A stretch of DNA of 56,608 bases from Prevotellaceae bacterium (GTDB lineage Bacteria; Bacteroidota; Bacteroidia; Bacteroidales; UBA932). The stretch lies in NCBI GenBank assembly GCA_031266015.1, contig JAISBU010000066.1, positions 1 to 56,608 of the forward strand. Direction: 5' to 3'. The position numbers were made by a program, and so were the translations under genes. Under the pieces are notes generated by a model that was not told the DNA's origin, searched no databases, and saw only the letters and a program-made list of their open reading frames with translations. Below are positions 1 through 8,515 of the stretch, in pieces (position 1 is the stretch's first letter; each line of letters opens with the position of its first letter).

Positions 1-377
1 TGCTCGTGGCCCGTAAATCCTCTACCCAAGCGTAGAGAGGGCGCATTGCTAAAGGAATAGACTTGCAACGTTTGCGGGTCGCGCAGCCTGCCCCAGGGGT
101 CGTAGCTGTACTCGGCCAGCTTGCTGCCGTTGGCATTTGTGAGGGCTACTATGCTGCCCAGATGGTCGGTATGCACGTAGTAGATTTTATCGGTCTGCCC
201 TTCCTGCTTTACGTACACCGCCGCCAGCCCGTCGGCACTGTGCAGGTAGTAGAGCTGCCGCAATACCTCACCCTCTACAACTTTTTCGTAGCCTCTGGCA
301 AAGGTAATACTTTTTGCTACGTCTCCGTTCTTTTTGAGCACAGTTTTCCAGCGCTGCCAGGGGCCGTAGTCAACTTT
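1..377 (-). pseudogene. Headless Rhs core fragment (5'-truncated, runs off the left edge)
   Basis: Read on the minus strand this frame encodes Rhs-type sequence with the core hallmarks YYVHTDHLGSIVAL and EYSYDPWGRLRDPQ, then a conserved GRGFTGHE at the window edge. Bases 1 to about 180 are almost identical (a few mismatches) to 3083-3258 inside the complete Rhs gene, whereas the part upstream of that is a different but still Rhs-like sequence. The frame opens right after an in-frame TGA at 378-380 and has no obvious start, so it is a displaced 3' cassette rather than an intact gene. In Rhs loci such core copies allow recombination that swaps toxin tips (known biology); that this one does so is inference. 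Its own tip would lie outside the window. Confidence 0.8.
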
Positions 378-506
378 TCAAAGAGCGTAAGCGATAGCAA
401 TGGTGCAAAACAGCATGACAAATAGTGTAAAATCTATCAAGTAAATGTTATGCATTATTTTCAAACACCCGTAAAAGGTTGCTAATAAAGCTATCTTGAT
501 TTTCAT
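378..506 (-). CDS. Possible 42-residue hydrophobic peptide
   Basis: A short frame starts at an ATG at 506 and stops with TGA at 378. The product is strongly hydrophobic, with one segment near the N-terminus (IALLATFYGC) and one at the C-terminus (LFVMLFCTIAIAYAL). It follows the lipoprotein gene by about 25 bases and is in the same frame as the Rhs core fragment behind it, separated only by the stop codon. It could be a small membrane peptide of the toxin locus or a chance frame in AT-rich DNA. No family is recognised. Confidence 0.25.
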   Translation of the reverse strand: MKIKIALLATFYGCLKIMHNIYLIDFTLFVMLFCTIAIAYAL

Positions 507-530
507 ATTGCTATGATTAATTTGTTTTTT

Positions 531-1106
531 CTATAGCCCCAACTTTTCATCATTTTTTTGTTTATCCTTTTTCCTTACAATCTCCAAGCATTCCTGTATT
601 TTAGGTAAAATATCCGTTTCAAACTCTTTTTTAGCCATTTTTTTTTCTGCACGTAATAATTTCCATGACACTATAAATTTATAGTTTTTTTCTGCAAAAA
701 GTACATCGGAAAGAATTATATTAAAACTTCCATTATTATAATATATCCGATCTTTGGCTTCAAATGCAAATATGTTATTTTTTTTTGATTTTAATAGATA
801 AAAAGTAAAAACAAAAGTGCCTTTACTATCATAACCGATTTGATCTCTTCTAAAAAAGCGACATTGAAAATCTAATGAGTCGGAAAACTTATACCTTGTA
901 TCCATTGATCCGATTTCCATCAACTTCAGTATATCAAGATTGACACGATATTCAGGATATTGTTCATAAAAAATGTCCATTGCAGCATTGAACTGCTCTT
1001 GTGTTGCTGGCGACTGTTCATAGCCAGCAATGACATCCCAAGGAACCATAAAACAAGACGGACAAAATAAGCATACTACCGCTGATATGATAAAAATTCT
1101 CATCAT
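531..1106 (-). CDS. Putative lipoprotein, possible immunity protein of the displaced toxin tip
   Basis: The product of 191 residues begins with a short charged stretch, a hydrophobic segment and a cysteine (AVVCLFCPSC), consistent with a signal peptide II lipoprotein exported to the envelope. The rest is charged, lysine-rich and without a family I recognise. The start at 1106 is chosen because its ATG overlaps the TGA of the upstream toxin-tip frame (ATGA), an arrangement typical of translationally coupled toxin-immunity pairs. The DNA is conspicuously AT-rich compared with the Rhs core, as is usual for horizontally acquired tip and immunity modules. The immunity role is inferred from position only. 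Confidence 0.6.
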   Translation of the reverse strand: MMRIFIISAVVCLFCPSCFMVPWDVIAGYEQSPATQEQFNAAMDIFYEQYPEYRVNLDILKLMEIGSMDTRYKFSDSLDFQCRFFRRDQIGYDSKGTFVFTFYLLKSKKNNIFAFEAKDRIYYNNGSFNIILSDVLFAEKNYKFIVSWKLLRAEKKMAKKEFETDILPKIQECLEIVRKKDKQKNDEKLGL

Positions 1107-1618
1107 GGCATTATGCTTAAAAGTTCTATCGTATCAAATACTTTCTTGTAGGTGGCAATGCCTGTCATCCCTGCTCCAAATAACATCCCTCCCATATCGA
1201 AATGCTTAACAGACAAAAAGAGTTGACGTGCAAAGAGGTTTACGTCTGCTGATAGAGTTCTGGTAGATAACAAAAAGGCTGAAGCCCCTTTTTCATATCC
1301 CATATTCAGATAATCTATATCATGCAAGTAGGATGCAAACTCTTTGTATCCCCATTTGGGAACTCGTCCATAGTAATAATCATTAGGTCCAAACTGTGGA
1401 TTTTTTCTTCCCATATAAGAAGTCCCGTTTAAGTTCTTATTGAACTCACCAGCATCAAGCTTATCCATCGTATACCCTTGGGTCTCGTATTTGTCTGCTA
1501 TGCTGTTTGCGTTGGCAGCAATTTTATCCTCTATCCCAAAAACTTATCTGCAATGGTAATGACATCGCTGTAGCCTGAACATGCTGCCGAGCAAGGCAGG
1601 TATATTCAAAAAGTTCAT
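1103..1618 (-). pseudogene. Displaced Rhs toxin tip with a phospholipase A2-like HDxDY motif, two frameshifts
   Basis: The longest open piece is 1103-1468, but the coding sequence can be followed upstream in-frame past that ATG and then across two frame changes, near 1534-1545 (a CCC/AAAAA stretch) and near 1575-1590, back to an ATG at 1618 that overlaps the TGA of the preceding lipoprotein gene. The open part contains FGPNDYYYGRVPKWG, then YLHDIDY, then a helix with ADVNLF. This resembles the calcium loop, catalytic HDxxY and second Asp of phospholipase A2-like domains, including bacterial polymorphic-toxin versions. No Rhs core precedes it, so it is an orphan tip. The lost frames suggest decay, but homopolymer sequencing errors could also explain both. 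Confidence 0.6.
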
Positions 1619-2133
1619 GGTATAAATGTATTTATACTATCCGGTTTAGGGCTAAATTTACGAAAATGATATGTCTCATTTTCTGTCCAATGTTGAGAAC
1701 TATTAGAGTAATAGGATTTTGTGATTTTAAACGTTGTATCATTCAAAATAATACCTTCCCTTACAAAAGCTTTATGGGGTTTTTCTGATGGATACCAGCG
1801 CTCAAACTTAATCACACTCTTCTCTATCATAAACACTCCCCAATCATACTTAACTTTTTTATATGACTGATTATGTAGATAATACTTTTGTATGTAGCTG
1901 TCCATTTCCATAAGCGATGTTTTCGCTCCTCCTGTAGATATTAATACCCCGTTACCGTAGAAGAAATAAGCACTGTTTATCGTTTTCCCATCATATCCTA
2001 TCTGATAATAGTAACCATCTATACGCAGCTGATTGCTTGTATAAGGCGTTAAAGGAAGAGATAATAAATCATCGTTTCCTTTTGTACATTGTACGAATAA
2101 CACGCTTATCATTGATAAAATTAAATGTTTCAC
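1615..2133 (-). CDS. Putative immunity lipoprotein of the Rhs tip
   Basis: The frame is open from further upstream, but a GTG at 2133, 26 bases after the Rhs stop codon, gives a compact lipoprotein signal (VKHLILSMISVLFVQC) with a cysteine at about residue 15. An ATG at 2112 is a weaker alternative. The mature part has alternating aromatic and polar residues (YYYQIGYDGKT, WGVFMIEKSVIKFERWY), which looks like a beta-rich small domain. Similar small lipoproteins follow Rhs genes in Bacteroidota, and its place directly behind the toxin tip makes an immunity role likely. The function is inferred from context, not from a recognised fold. Confidence 0.65.
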   Translation of the reverse strand: MKHLILSMISVLFVQCTKGNDDLLSLPLTPYTSNQLRIDGYYYQIGYDGKTINSAYFFYGNGVLISTGGAKTSLMEMDSYIQKYYLHNQSYKKVKYDWGVFMIEKSVIKFERWYPSEKPHKAFVREGIILNDTTFKITKSYYSNSSQHWTENETYHFRKFSPKPDSINTFIP

Positions 2134-2159
2134 TATATTGTTTTTTAGATTTTGGCTGA

Positions 2160-5100
2160 CTACCATGCTCCAAATTGAAAATACCACCGTCCTCTTTTTT
2201 CACGCTCGTACCTAAAGTAGGGTGAATCTGTTATATTATGCGTAATTACATTTTGCAGAGCATAGCGGATATTTTCGGAGTCATATCCGATAGAAATTGG
2301 GCCTATGCCAATGGAAAGCACCCCATGCCGATATTTATTAGGGTCGGGAGCATAAGGGTCATTCGGGTTTTGTATATATGTACCATTTGGTCCGCATTTT
2401 TCTATTTTATCAGTATGCCTATCTTTCTCATTTAATCCTGGGTCTCCCGTGAACAGAACATTTTCAAGGTAGAGTAGCCCCAAATTCAAGCGTACCCGCG
2501 AAGTTCTGAATCGGTCTCCACCATCACCCCACAAATCATTGTATATGTCCACGCCTAAGCTGCCGGGAATGCCTATTTTTTTATAGCCCACGGTTTGCGA
2601 AAACTCTCCTGCCTTGTACTCGGTTTTTCCCTCTGTGTAAAGCCCAAAATAGGTTGTTTCCGTTCCTTTTCTTGTTTCCCATCCCTGATAACCTCCGTAG
2701 TTTTGCCAAAAGTACGTCTTTCCATACTCAGCCCACGGTGCATAAGGGAAAAGCTTAGGTACGCCCACTCCTACATCAAAGCCAATACCTTTTTGATGAG
2801 TCCCTACTTGCACATCAATATGAATGGCAACAGGAGATATGTATTTCTGGACTTGATAGCCTGCATCTGTAAAGAATAAAAAGTAAACCCCTAAAGCTAT
2901 CAGAAGTGGGTTTTCCCCCGTTGGATCAGTATAAATTAGCGGATTATTTCTTGCGTAGCTATACCTGTTAAAATCCTGCAAGTATCCTGCATCCGCCACG
3001 TAAGGGTCGGGGCTTAGGAACCTACCCAGCAGCGGGTCGTAGAGGCGGGCGTTCATGTTTATCAGGCCAAACTCCGGCAGGTGCTCGTGGCCCGTAAATC
3101 CTCTACCCAAGCGTAGAGAGGGCGCATTGCTAAAGGAATAGACTTGCAACGTTTGCGGGTCGCGCAGCCTGCCCCATGGGTCGTAGCTGTACTCGGCCAG
3201 CTTGCTGCCGTTGGCATTTGTGAGGGCTACTATGCTGCCCAGGTGGTCGGTATGCACGTATAGCAGCCCCGTGAAGGCGCTGCCATTTTTAGTGGTTTGC
3301 TCCTGTACAGCGTGCAAACCTGTAGGCGTATGTACAAAGCAGCGAGTGCGCACGCTATCTGCGTATATTTCCCTCTCGTAGCTGCCCACGTAGTGGGTGG
3401 TTTTGTACAGCGCGCCCGCCTTGTAGCGCTTGGTGTACAGCCGTTGCCCCGTATGGTCGTAGTAAAAGGTAAGGCTATCGGCACCCTGCGCTATGTACAG
3501 TGGTCGGTTTTTGGAGTCGTAGGCTATGCGCTGCTCCCGCCGCGCCAGGCTATCAAGGTTATCGGCAGGGTTAATAATGTCGGTTACGGCGTGGGGTCTG
3601 CCGTTGTTGTATAAGTAGGCACCCACGTCTGCTTTGGTAGCAATATTGCCGTTGGCAGCGTAGGTGACCGCCCGCGCCGCGTTAACGTGCGTAAGCCGGT
3701 GCAGGTTGTCGTAATCAAAACTTTCTGTTTGAGCGCCCAAATTTCGCGCAGCAAGGTTGCCCGTTTGAGAGTTGAATACATACTCCTGCAAAGGAAGCGT
3801 ACCTGAAGAGCTTTTACGCTGTAGCAAGCTATGGCTATCGTATGCCAAGGTAGCTTGCTGACCATTTCCCCAGCTATACTGCTTGGGTTGCCCCATGGCG
3901 TTTTCATCGGTTAACTTCCAAAGAGTATTGCCGCCGTTGTTAATAGAGGTAAGGAGCCCGCCGCTGTAGCCAAGGTTAAGCGTAAAGCCGTTGGGGTAAT
4001 TTTTTTGCTGCAACAATCCCTGTTCATCGTACTTATACGAGAAGGTGTACCGCTCATTTTCTATGCTCGTTTTTCTCTGCTTAATTCTTCCAAGCTCATC
4101 ATACACGGTGTAAAGCTCCTCTGCTCCATTGCGCTTTACGCTTTCTAAGCCGTGGGCGTTAAAGCTGTACGTATAGGTCGCCTCCGGGGTAACGTTTTCT
4201 GTAGTACGCCCCAACTTGTCGTACTTAAACTCATTGGTGTAGCCACGAGCATCTGTACTGGCTACCAACTGACCAAAACCATTGTAGCTACAGGTAATTT
4301 TTCCTGCGTTGGGGTCTACCACCTCAACTTTATTACCCTGTAGGTCGTACTTTATAGCTACAGCCTGCCCGCCTTCCGGAGTAGTAGATTTGGTAAGCCC
4401 CGATGCGTGGTAGGTGTAGCTAACGGTTTGACCATTGGTCTTACTTGTGGCAACCTGCCCTGCTGCGTTAACAGCCGTTTCCTTGGCCCCCTCCGGATTT
4501 GCAACGGTCGTTACCCTGCCGTTATAGGTGTAGTGGATATCACCTCTAGGAGTAGCCACTACCCCAAGACGGCCATACTTATCATAGGTATAGGTTTCTG
4601 CCCACTCCGTAGCCTCCGAATCGAACTTTGGCTTAGAGATGCGACTCTTACGCCCCACGTAGTCGTATGCCGTATATACCGATATTCTTTTATCATTTAG
4701 GCCAAAGGTTTGATGGCAGACTTCACGACCAAGGTGGTCAAACCAAGTGTAGCTCTTTACTCCATCAGAAAGCTGGTCATAGGTATAATATTTCGCCTCA
4801 GAGGAGGGCGCATTATCACTATGGGTAACCCATCTTATCCCCTGCGTTTGCTTACTGCCATCAGGGTAGATTGTCTCCCGTAATCTCCTCGAACTATCGT
4901 ACTTGTATGAGGTTACTAGCCCTGTTGCATCAGTTTCAGATAAGAGTAAGCCTCGTTTGGGGCTCCACAAGTAAGTGGTGGTCTCGCCTAGTGCATTGCT
5001 TTTTGAGGCTAAAAATCTGCCTGAGGGAGTATAGGAAAGCGTTGATACCAACGTAGAGCCATTTGCCGTTACCTCCATTCTAGTTGCATGACCAAACACG

Positions 5101-8100
5101 TCGAAGTTTTTATACTCCGTTATCACCTTATTAACATCTCGTGGGTCCTTGGTTTCTTTTACCAAATTTCCCTTAGCGTCATACTCGTACAGCGTGGTTC
5201 TCGTGTACTTTTCTGCCCCCTGCTGTCGTATGGTTGTACTACTGTCGGGTTTATTAGGACACCAAGAGCCATTCTTAGAGTACGCCTCTGTTACTGTCTC
5301 CGTAATATTACCGTAAGTTGTTTTTGCAGACGTGATGTTACCGTAGTCATCTACGCCTAAAATGTCCGTGATAGTGGATAGGTTATTTAAGTGATTATCA
5401 GTAGTTTGCTTTGAAATATACGGAAATATTCTTTTCCCGCTAAAGTATTTCATGCTATTTTTATAGGTGGTGGTAGCTATTACACTATCTTGAGTTGTTG
5501 CAACCGTTATCTTCTCTGGAAAAGTGTTATAAAGACTAATGTTATACCCGTATTCTGTTGTTGTTTTGATACCAGTGGTATAGTTAGTCATGCGTAGCTC
5601 CCCAAAGCCAAGAAATCCTTTGCCCTGCTTATGAATACGAATATTTTTGTAGTAATATCCAATCGAATGATTGTTATTATACACATTGGAAACAACATAC
5701 AAGGGAGATAGCGTCTTAACCAAAGGAAAAGATACCGTATAGCTGTCAGAAGAGGCGTAAATGCTTCTTGTTGTTATGGGTAAGTAGCTTAAGCATATAT
5801 TTTCATTTAAGTCATTGGAGATAGCTGCAACTTGCGGAAAAAAGGAGTCTCTAAAGGATTGTATCCTCCATAAGTCTATGTACCTGTTAAAGCATACTTC
5901 AGACCTTCCATCTCCATCATAATCTGCAACATCTAAATCATAAAATCCTAATCCTAAAGAGAAAACATCAGACAAATTTGGAGCGTAGTCAGAATTGTAT
6001 ATCTGAAAAGTGAATCCGTTGCCATTGTTGATACCCACTTTAAAAACGTACTTGCCATTATCACGTAGTTGGGCAAACACAATATCCGTTTTACCATCTA
6101 AGTTAAAATCTCCCGTAAAGCCTTTGAAATGCATATTATTGGGGTTATTGTCATACGAATCAGCAAGAGATATATTGTCAATATTTTTGCGCACAAATGA
6201 TACCCCCGTAGAAAGCAGCAGGTAGCTTTCGTATTCATAATTTCCCGAATGTTTATCCGTAAGCACAAATAAGTCAATTTTCCCATCACCATTATAATCA
6301 CCGGGATACACATGATGTTTATTGGATAAAAGAGAAGTGGAAAATAGGAGTTGAAACCGACCATCTATTAACTCATAAACGTTGCTGGCATTGGATTTAG
6401 CGATACATACGTTAATTTTTTCATTACCAGTAATATCAAATAAGAATACATTATTGGATTTTTCTCCCCAATCTGTAATTCCACCTACGGCAATTTGATT
6501 GCCGTATTGGTTGTATACTTTTTGGCTGTTTTTTATTAATATCTCATGCTTCCCATCGCCATTAAAATCTCCCACAATGTAATTATTATCCTGCGCCGCC
6601 TCATTAAAGCCGTAGTAACCGGCAGGTGATTCACCTCCATTAAATTCCGCTCCATTAAAAAAGTGATAGTTATACCTATAAGTACCATTGGGGGCCTTTG
6701 TGACGCTTACTAAGTCCATTAATCCGTCGCCGTTTAGGTCTGCTATAAATATGTCCTTGTAGTTATCACCATAAACCGTAAACTCACAATGCTTAAAGAA
6801 GTGTGTCCCGTAGCTATCATAGTTTAAGTACAGTTTGACTTTTTTATCTTTTATCGTAATGAAATCTCTTCTGCCATCACCATTAAAATCTGCAAATATA
6901 GGGCGAGAGTTTAAGTTTTCTGAAATAAACCCCCAGTCTTCTCCGCCGTATTTTGAGTAATTATCATACTCACCTTCCCATGAAAATGTCAGTGGAGAAT
7001 ATGCAATTTCATCAGCCGTTGCTTCTTTTACTCCGACAAGTTTTGAGTAAAGCCCATCAAAGTTATAATCAAGCGCATACCTATGAAAAAGTTGGCTGTT
7101 TGATTTTGCAGCTATCGTTTTCAAGCGTTTTGATTGCATTGTTTTTTTGCCTGCAACATAGTACGCCTCTACATCTTGCCTGCCCTCATACTCAAAAGAG
7201 ATTTCATTTACAGGTGCCCTGCCGGCAGTTTTATTTCCCGTATAGGCAATTTTACTCAACCAAAATTCGCCATTAGCATCATCTACTCCATACGTGTAGG
7301 TCATGTAGTTACTATTGGCATCCTCCACTCTAGCTAGGAGCCAGGTAAGCGGAGTTGAGCTGCCTTGAGCCTTAATATATGAATCGGCAGTAACTCCATA
7401 ATACAGCGTCTTACCATCTTTGGTAATAACCTCAAAGCACATATAGTCGTTAATATTTTTGTAGGTTATATCGACAAAAGTTTCTACTTCTGTCCGATAC
7501 TTTGCACCATTTGCGAAGTGGCTACCTGAAACTAAAAATAAACGCTGTCCATCTAACATTAGATTATCTTTCGCTGTCAACTCTACACTTGCAACTTTGC
7601 TATCATGATACATGGTGCCACCTACTCTTGATATAGCGGAGCCTCCTGCAATGCTCCACCCCCACCCAGCAATGCCATTTCGTCCTTGACTATTGTATGT
7701 TAAGGCCACATTTGGCTGAACGCCTTGAATACCAGCCGGACATACAATAGGAATAGTGTAGATAGAGGCACCTGTTGGGCTTACATCTAGTGTCCCTCCT
7801 TGTGTAGCAGGGGTAAATTCTGTCGGTATATAATCTTCCTTCACCTCATCTTCCATGATATAGACATCAGGAGGATTATAGACTATCAATTTTACCTTAT
7901 CTGCAATATAATCACTTCCCTGAAAAGCTATCGCTCCATTTCTAACTGTAGTATTTCTGCGCTGTAGCGAAACGCATTTATCTATGGGTTTTCCCTCTCC
8001 ATTATGTGCCACTAAACCGCTACTATTACGGTTCATTTTATGATTATTGCTATAATATACAATGTCTTGCGTTTTTCTCTGAGCAGTTTCCAAGCGCAAG

Positions 8101-8261
8101 TAAGGTCCTTTATTGTTTAAAATAAATATGTTTTGGTATATAATCTGCTGGTTCACGCTAGGGGTAAAATTATAGTGAAGTGGAAGCTTGCGAGCAATAG
8201 TAACGGTACCTTTTGAGGGTATTTTTAGGGATAATAAAGGCGTCCCGCCCCTTATTCTCAT
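2160..8261 (-). CDS. Rhs/YD-repeat polymorphic toxin with SpvB-like and FG-GAP regions and a type-23-like tip
   Basis: The 2033-residue frame has, in order, an SpvB/TcdB-type N-terminal region (about 150-330), at least six calcium-binding FG-GAP/VCBS repeats such as FNGDGRRDF and LNGDGLMDL (about 450-790), a long series of YD repeats (about 1020-1640) and the Rhs-associated core with YVHTDHLGS, LYDPLLGRFLSPDPYV and NPLIYTDPTGE (about 1665-1783). The last 250 residues are a variable tip with a hydrophobic start, a GDGGDRFRTSRVRLNLG segment and a C-terminal SENIRYALQN. I take this for a polymorphic toxin type 23 domain, with moderate certainty. Such proteins form a shell around the toxin and act in contact-dependent competition. 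The N-terminal signal and lamin-tail part lies in another frame (see 8170-8472), so the ATG at 8261 is probably not the true start. Confidence 0.85.
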   Translation of the reverse strand: MRIRGGTPLLSLKIPSKGTVTIARKLPLHYNFTPSVNQQIIYQNIFILNNKGPYLRLETAQRKTQDIVYYSNNHKMNRNSSGLVAHNGEGKPIDKCVSLQRRNTTVRNGAIAFQGSDYIADKVKLIVYNPPDVYIMEDEVKEDYIPTEFTPATQGGTLDVSPTGASIYTIPIVCPAGIQGVQPNVALTYNSQGRNGIAGWGWSIAGGSAISRVGGTMYHDSKVASVELTAKDNLMLDGQRLFLVSGSHFANGAKYRTEVETFVDITYKNINDYMCFEVITKDGKTLYYGVTADSYIKAQGSSTPLTWLLARVEDANSNYMTYTYGVDDANGEFWLSKIAYTGNKTAGRAPVNEISFEYEGRQDVEAYYVAGKKTMQSKRLKTIAAKSNSQLFHRYALDYNFDGLYSKLVGVKEATADEIAYSPLTFSWEGEYDNYSKYGGEDWGFISENLNSRPIFADFNGDGRRDFITIKDKKVKLYLNYDSYGTHFFKHCEFTVYGDNYKDIFIADLNGDGLMDLVSVTKAPNGTYRYNYHFFNGAEFNGGESPAGYYGFNEAAQDNNYIVGDFNGDGKHEILIKNSQKVYNQYGNQIAVGGITDWGEKSNNVFLFDITGNEKINVCIAKSNASNVYELIDGRFQLLFSTSLLSNKHHVYPGDYNGDGKIDLFVLTDKHSGNYEYESYLLLSTGVSFVRKNIDNISLADSYDNNPNNMHFKGFTGDFNLDGKTDIVFAQLRDNGKYVFKVGINNGNGFTFQIYNSDYAPNLSDVFSLGLGFYDLDVADYDGDGRSEVCFNRYIDLWRIQSFRDSFFPQVAAISNDLNENICLSYLPITTRSIYASSDSYTVSFPLVKTLSPLYVVSNVYNNNHSIGYYYKNIRIHKQGKGFLGFGELRMTNYTTGIKTTTEYGYNISLYNTFPEKITVATTQDSVIATTTYKNSMKYFSGKRIFPYISKQTTDNHLNNLSTITDILGVDDYGNITSAKTTYGNITETVTEAYSKNGSWCPNKPDSSTTIRQQGAEKYTRTTLYEYDAKGNLVKETKDPRDVNKVITEYKNFDVFGHATRMEVTANGSTLVSTLSYTPSGRFLASKSNALGETTTYLWSPKRGLLLSETDATGLVTSYKYDSSRRLRETIYPDGSKQTQGIRWVTHSDNAPSSEAKYYTYDQLSDGVKSYTWFDHLGREVCHQTFGLNDKRISVYTAYDYVGRKSRISKPKFDSEATEWAETYTYDKYGRLGVVATPRGDIHYTYNGRVTTVANPEGAKETAVNAAGQVATSKTNGQTVSYTYHASGLTKSTTPEGGQAVAIKYDLQGNKVEVVDPNAGKITCSYNGFGQLVASTDARGYTNEFKYDKLGRTTENVTPEATYTYSFNAHGLESVKRNGAEELYTVYDELGRIKQRKTSIENERYTFSYKYDEQGLLQQKNYPNGFTLNLGYSGGLLTSINNGGNTLWKLTDENAMGQPKQYSWGNGQQATLAYDSHSLLQRKSSSGTLPLQEYVFNSQTGNLAARNLGAQTESFDYDNLHRLTHVNAARAVTYAANGNIATKADVGAYLYNNGRPHAVTDIINPADNLDSLARREQRIAYDSKNRPLYIAQGADSLTFYYDHTGQRLYTKRYKAGALYKTTHYVGSYEREIYADSVRTRCFVHTPTGLHAVQEQTTKNGSAFTGLLYVHTDHLGSIVALTNANGSKLAEYSYDPWGRLRDPQTLQVYSFSNAPSLRLGRGFTGHEHLPEFGLINMNARLYDPLLGRFLSPDPYVADAGYLQDFNRYSYARNNPLIYTDPTGENPLLIALGVYFLFFTDAGYQVQKYISPVAIHIDVQVGTHQKGIGFDVGVGVPKLFPYAPWAEYGKTYFWQNYGGYQGWETRKGTETTYFGLYTEGKTEYKAGEFSQTVGYKKIGIPGSLGVDIYNDLWGDGGDRFRTSRVRLNLGLLYLENVLFTGDPGLNEKDRHTDKIEKCGPNGTYIQNPNDPYAPDPNKYRHGVLSIGIGPISIGYDSENIRYALQNVITHNITDSPYFRYEREKRGRWYFQFGAW

Positions 8262-8472
8262 TGACTAGTCGCCAACCCGAAATACTCACAGCTGTCTCGC
8301 CATAGTTGTATAAACTCACAAACTCTCCACTGCGACTTGTTCCAATGCCTTCGGGAAAAGGCGTATCATAAAACAATTCGCTTATTATAACCGTTTGTTG
8401 AGCTTGCAGTGTAACGCTAGAAGTCAAGAATAGCAGTGCTATGCCAAAAATATGTCTTAGACTTTTCATCAT
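8170..8472 (-). pseudogene. Frameshifted N-terminus of the Rhs protein: signal peptide and lamin-tail domain
   Basis: From an ATG at 8472 (or 8469) the frame encodes a signal peptide (RHIFGIALLFLTSSVTLQA) and then a lamin-tail domain pattern: VIISELFYD, SGEFVSLYNYGETAVSISGW and DAFIIPKN. The lamin-tail pattern breaks off there, but its continuation (KGTVTIARKLPLHYNF) is found in the neighbouring frame, which is the main Rhs ORF. The frames cross between about 8206 and 8235, beside AAAAA and AAAA runs. The intact protein would therefore be secreted, start at 8472 and be about 2100 residues long. The break may be a real mutation, a slippage site or a sequencing error. Confidence 0.75.
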
Positions 8473-8515
8473 CTTAATTTCAGCAATTAAATTGATTAGT
8501 AAAAGTACTACTCTA

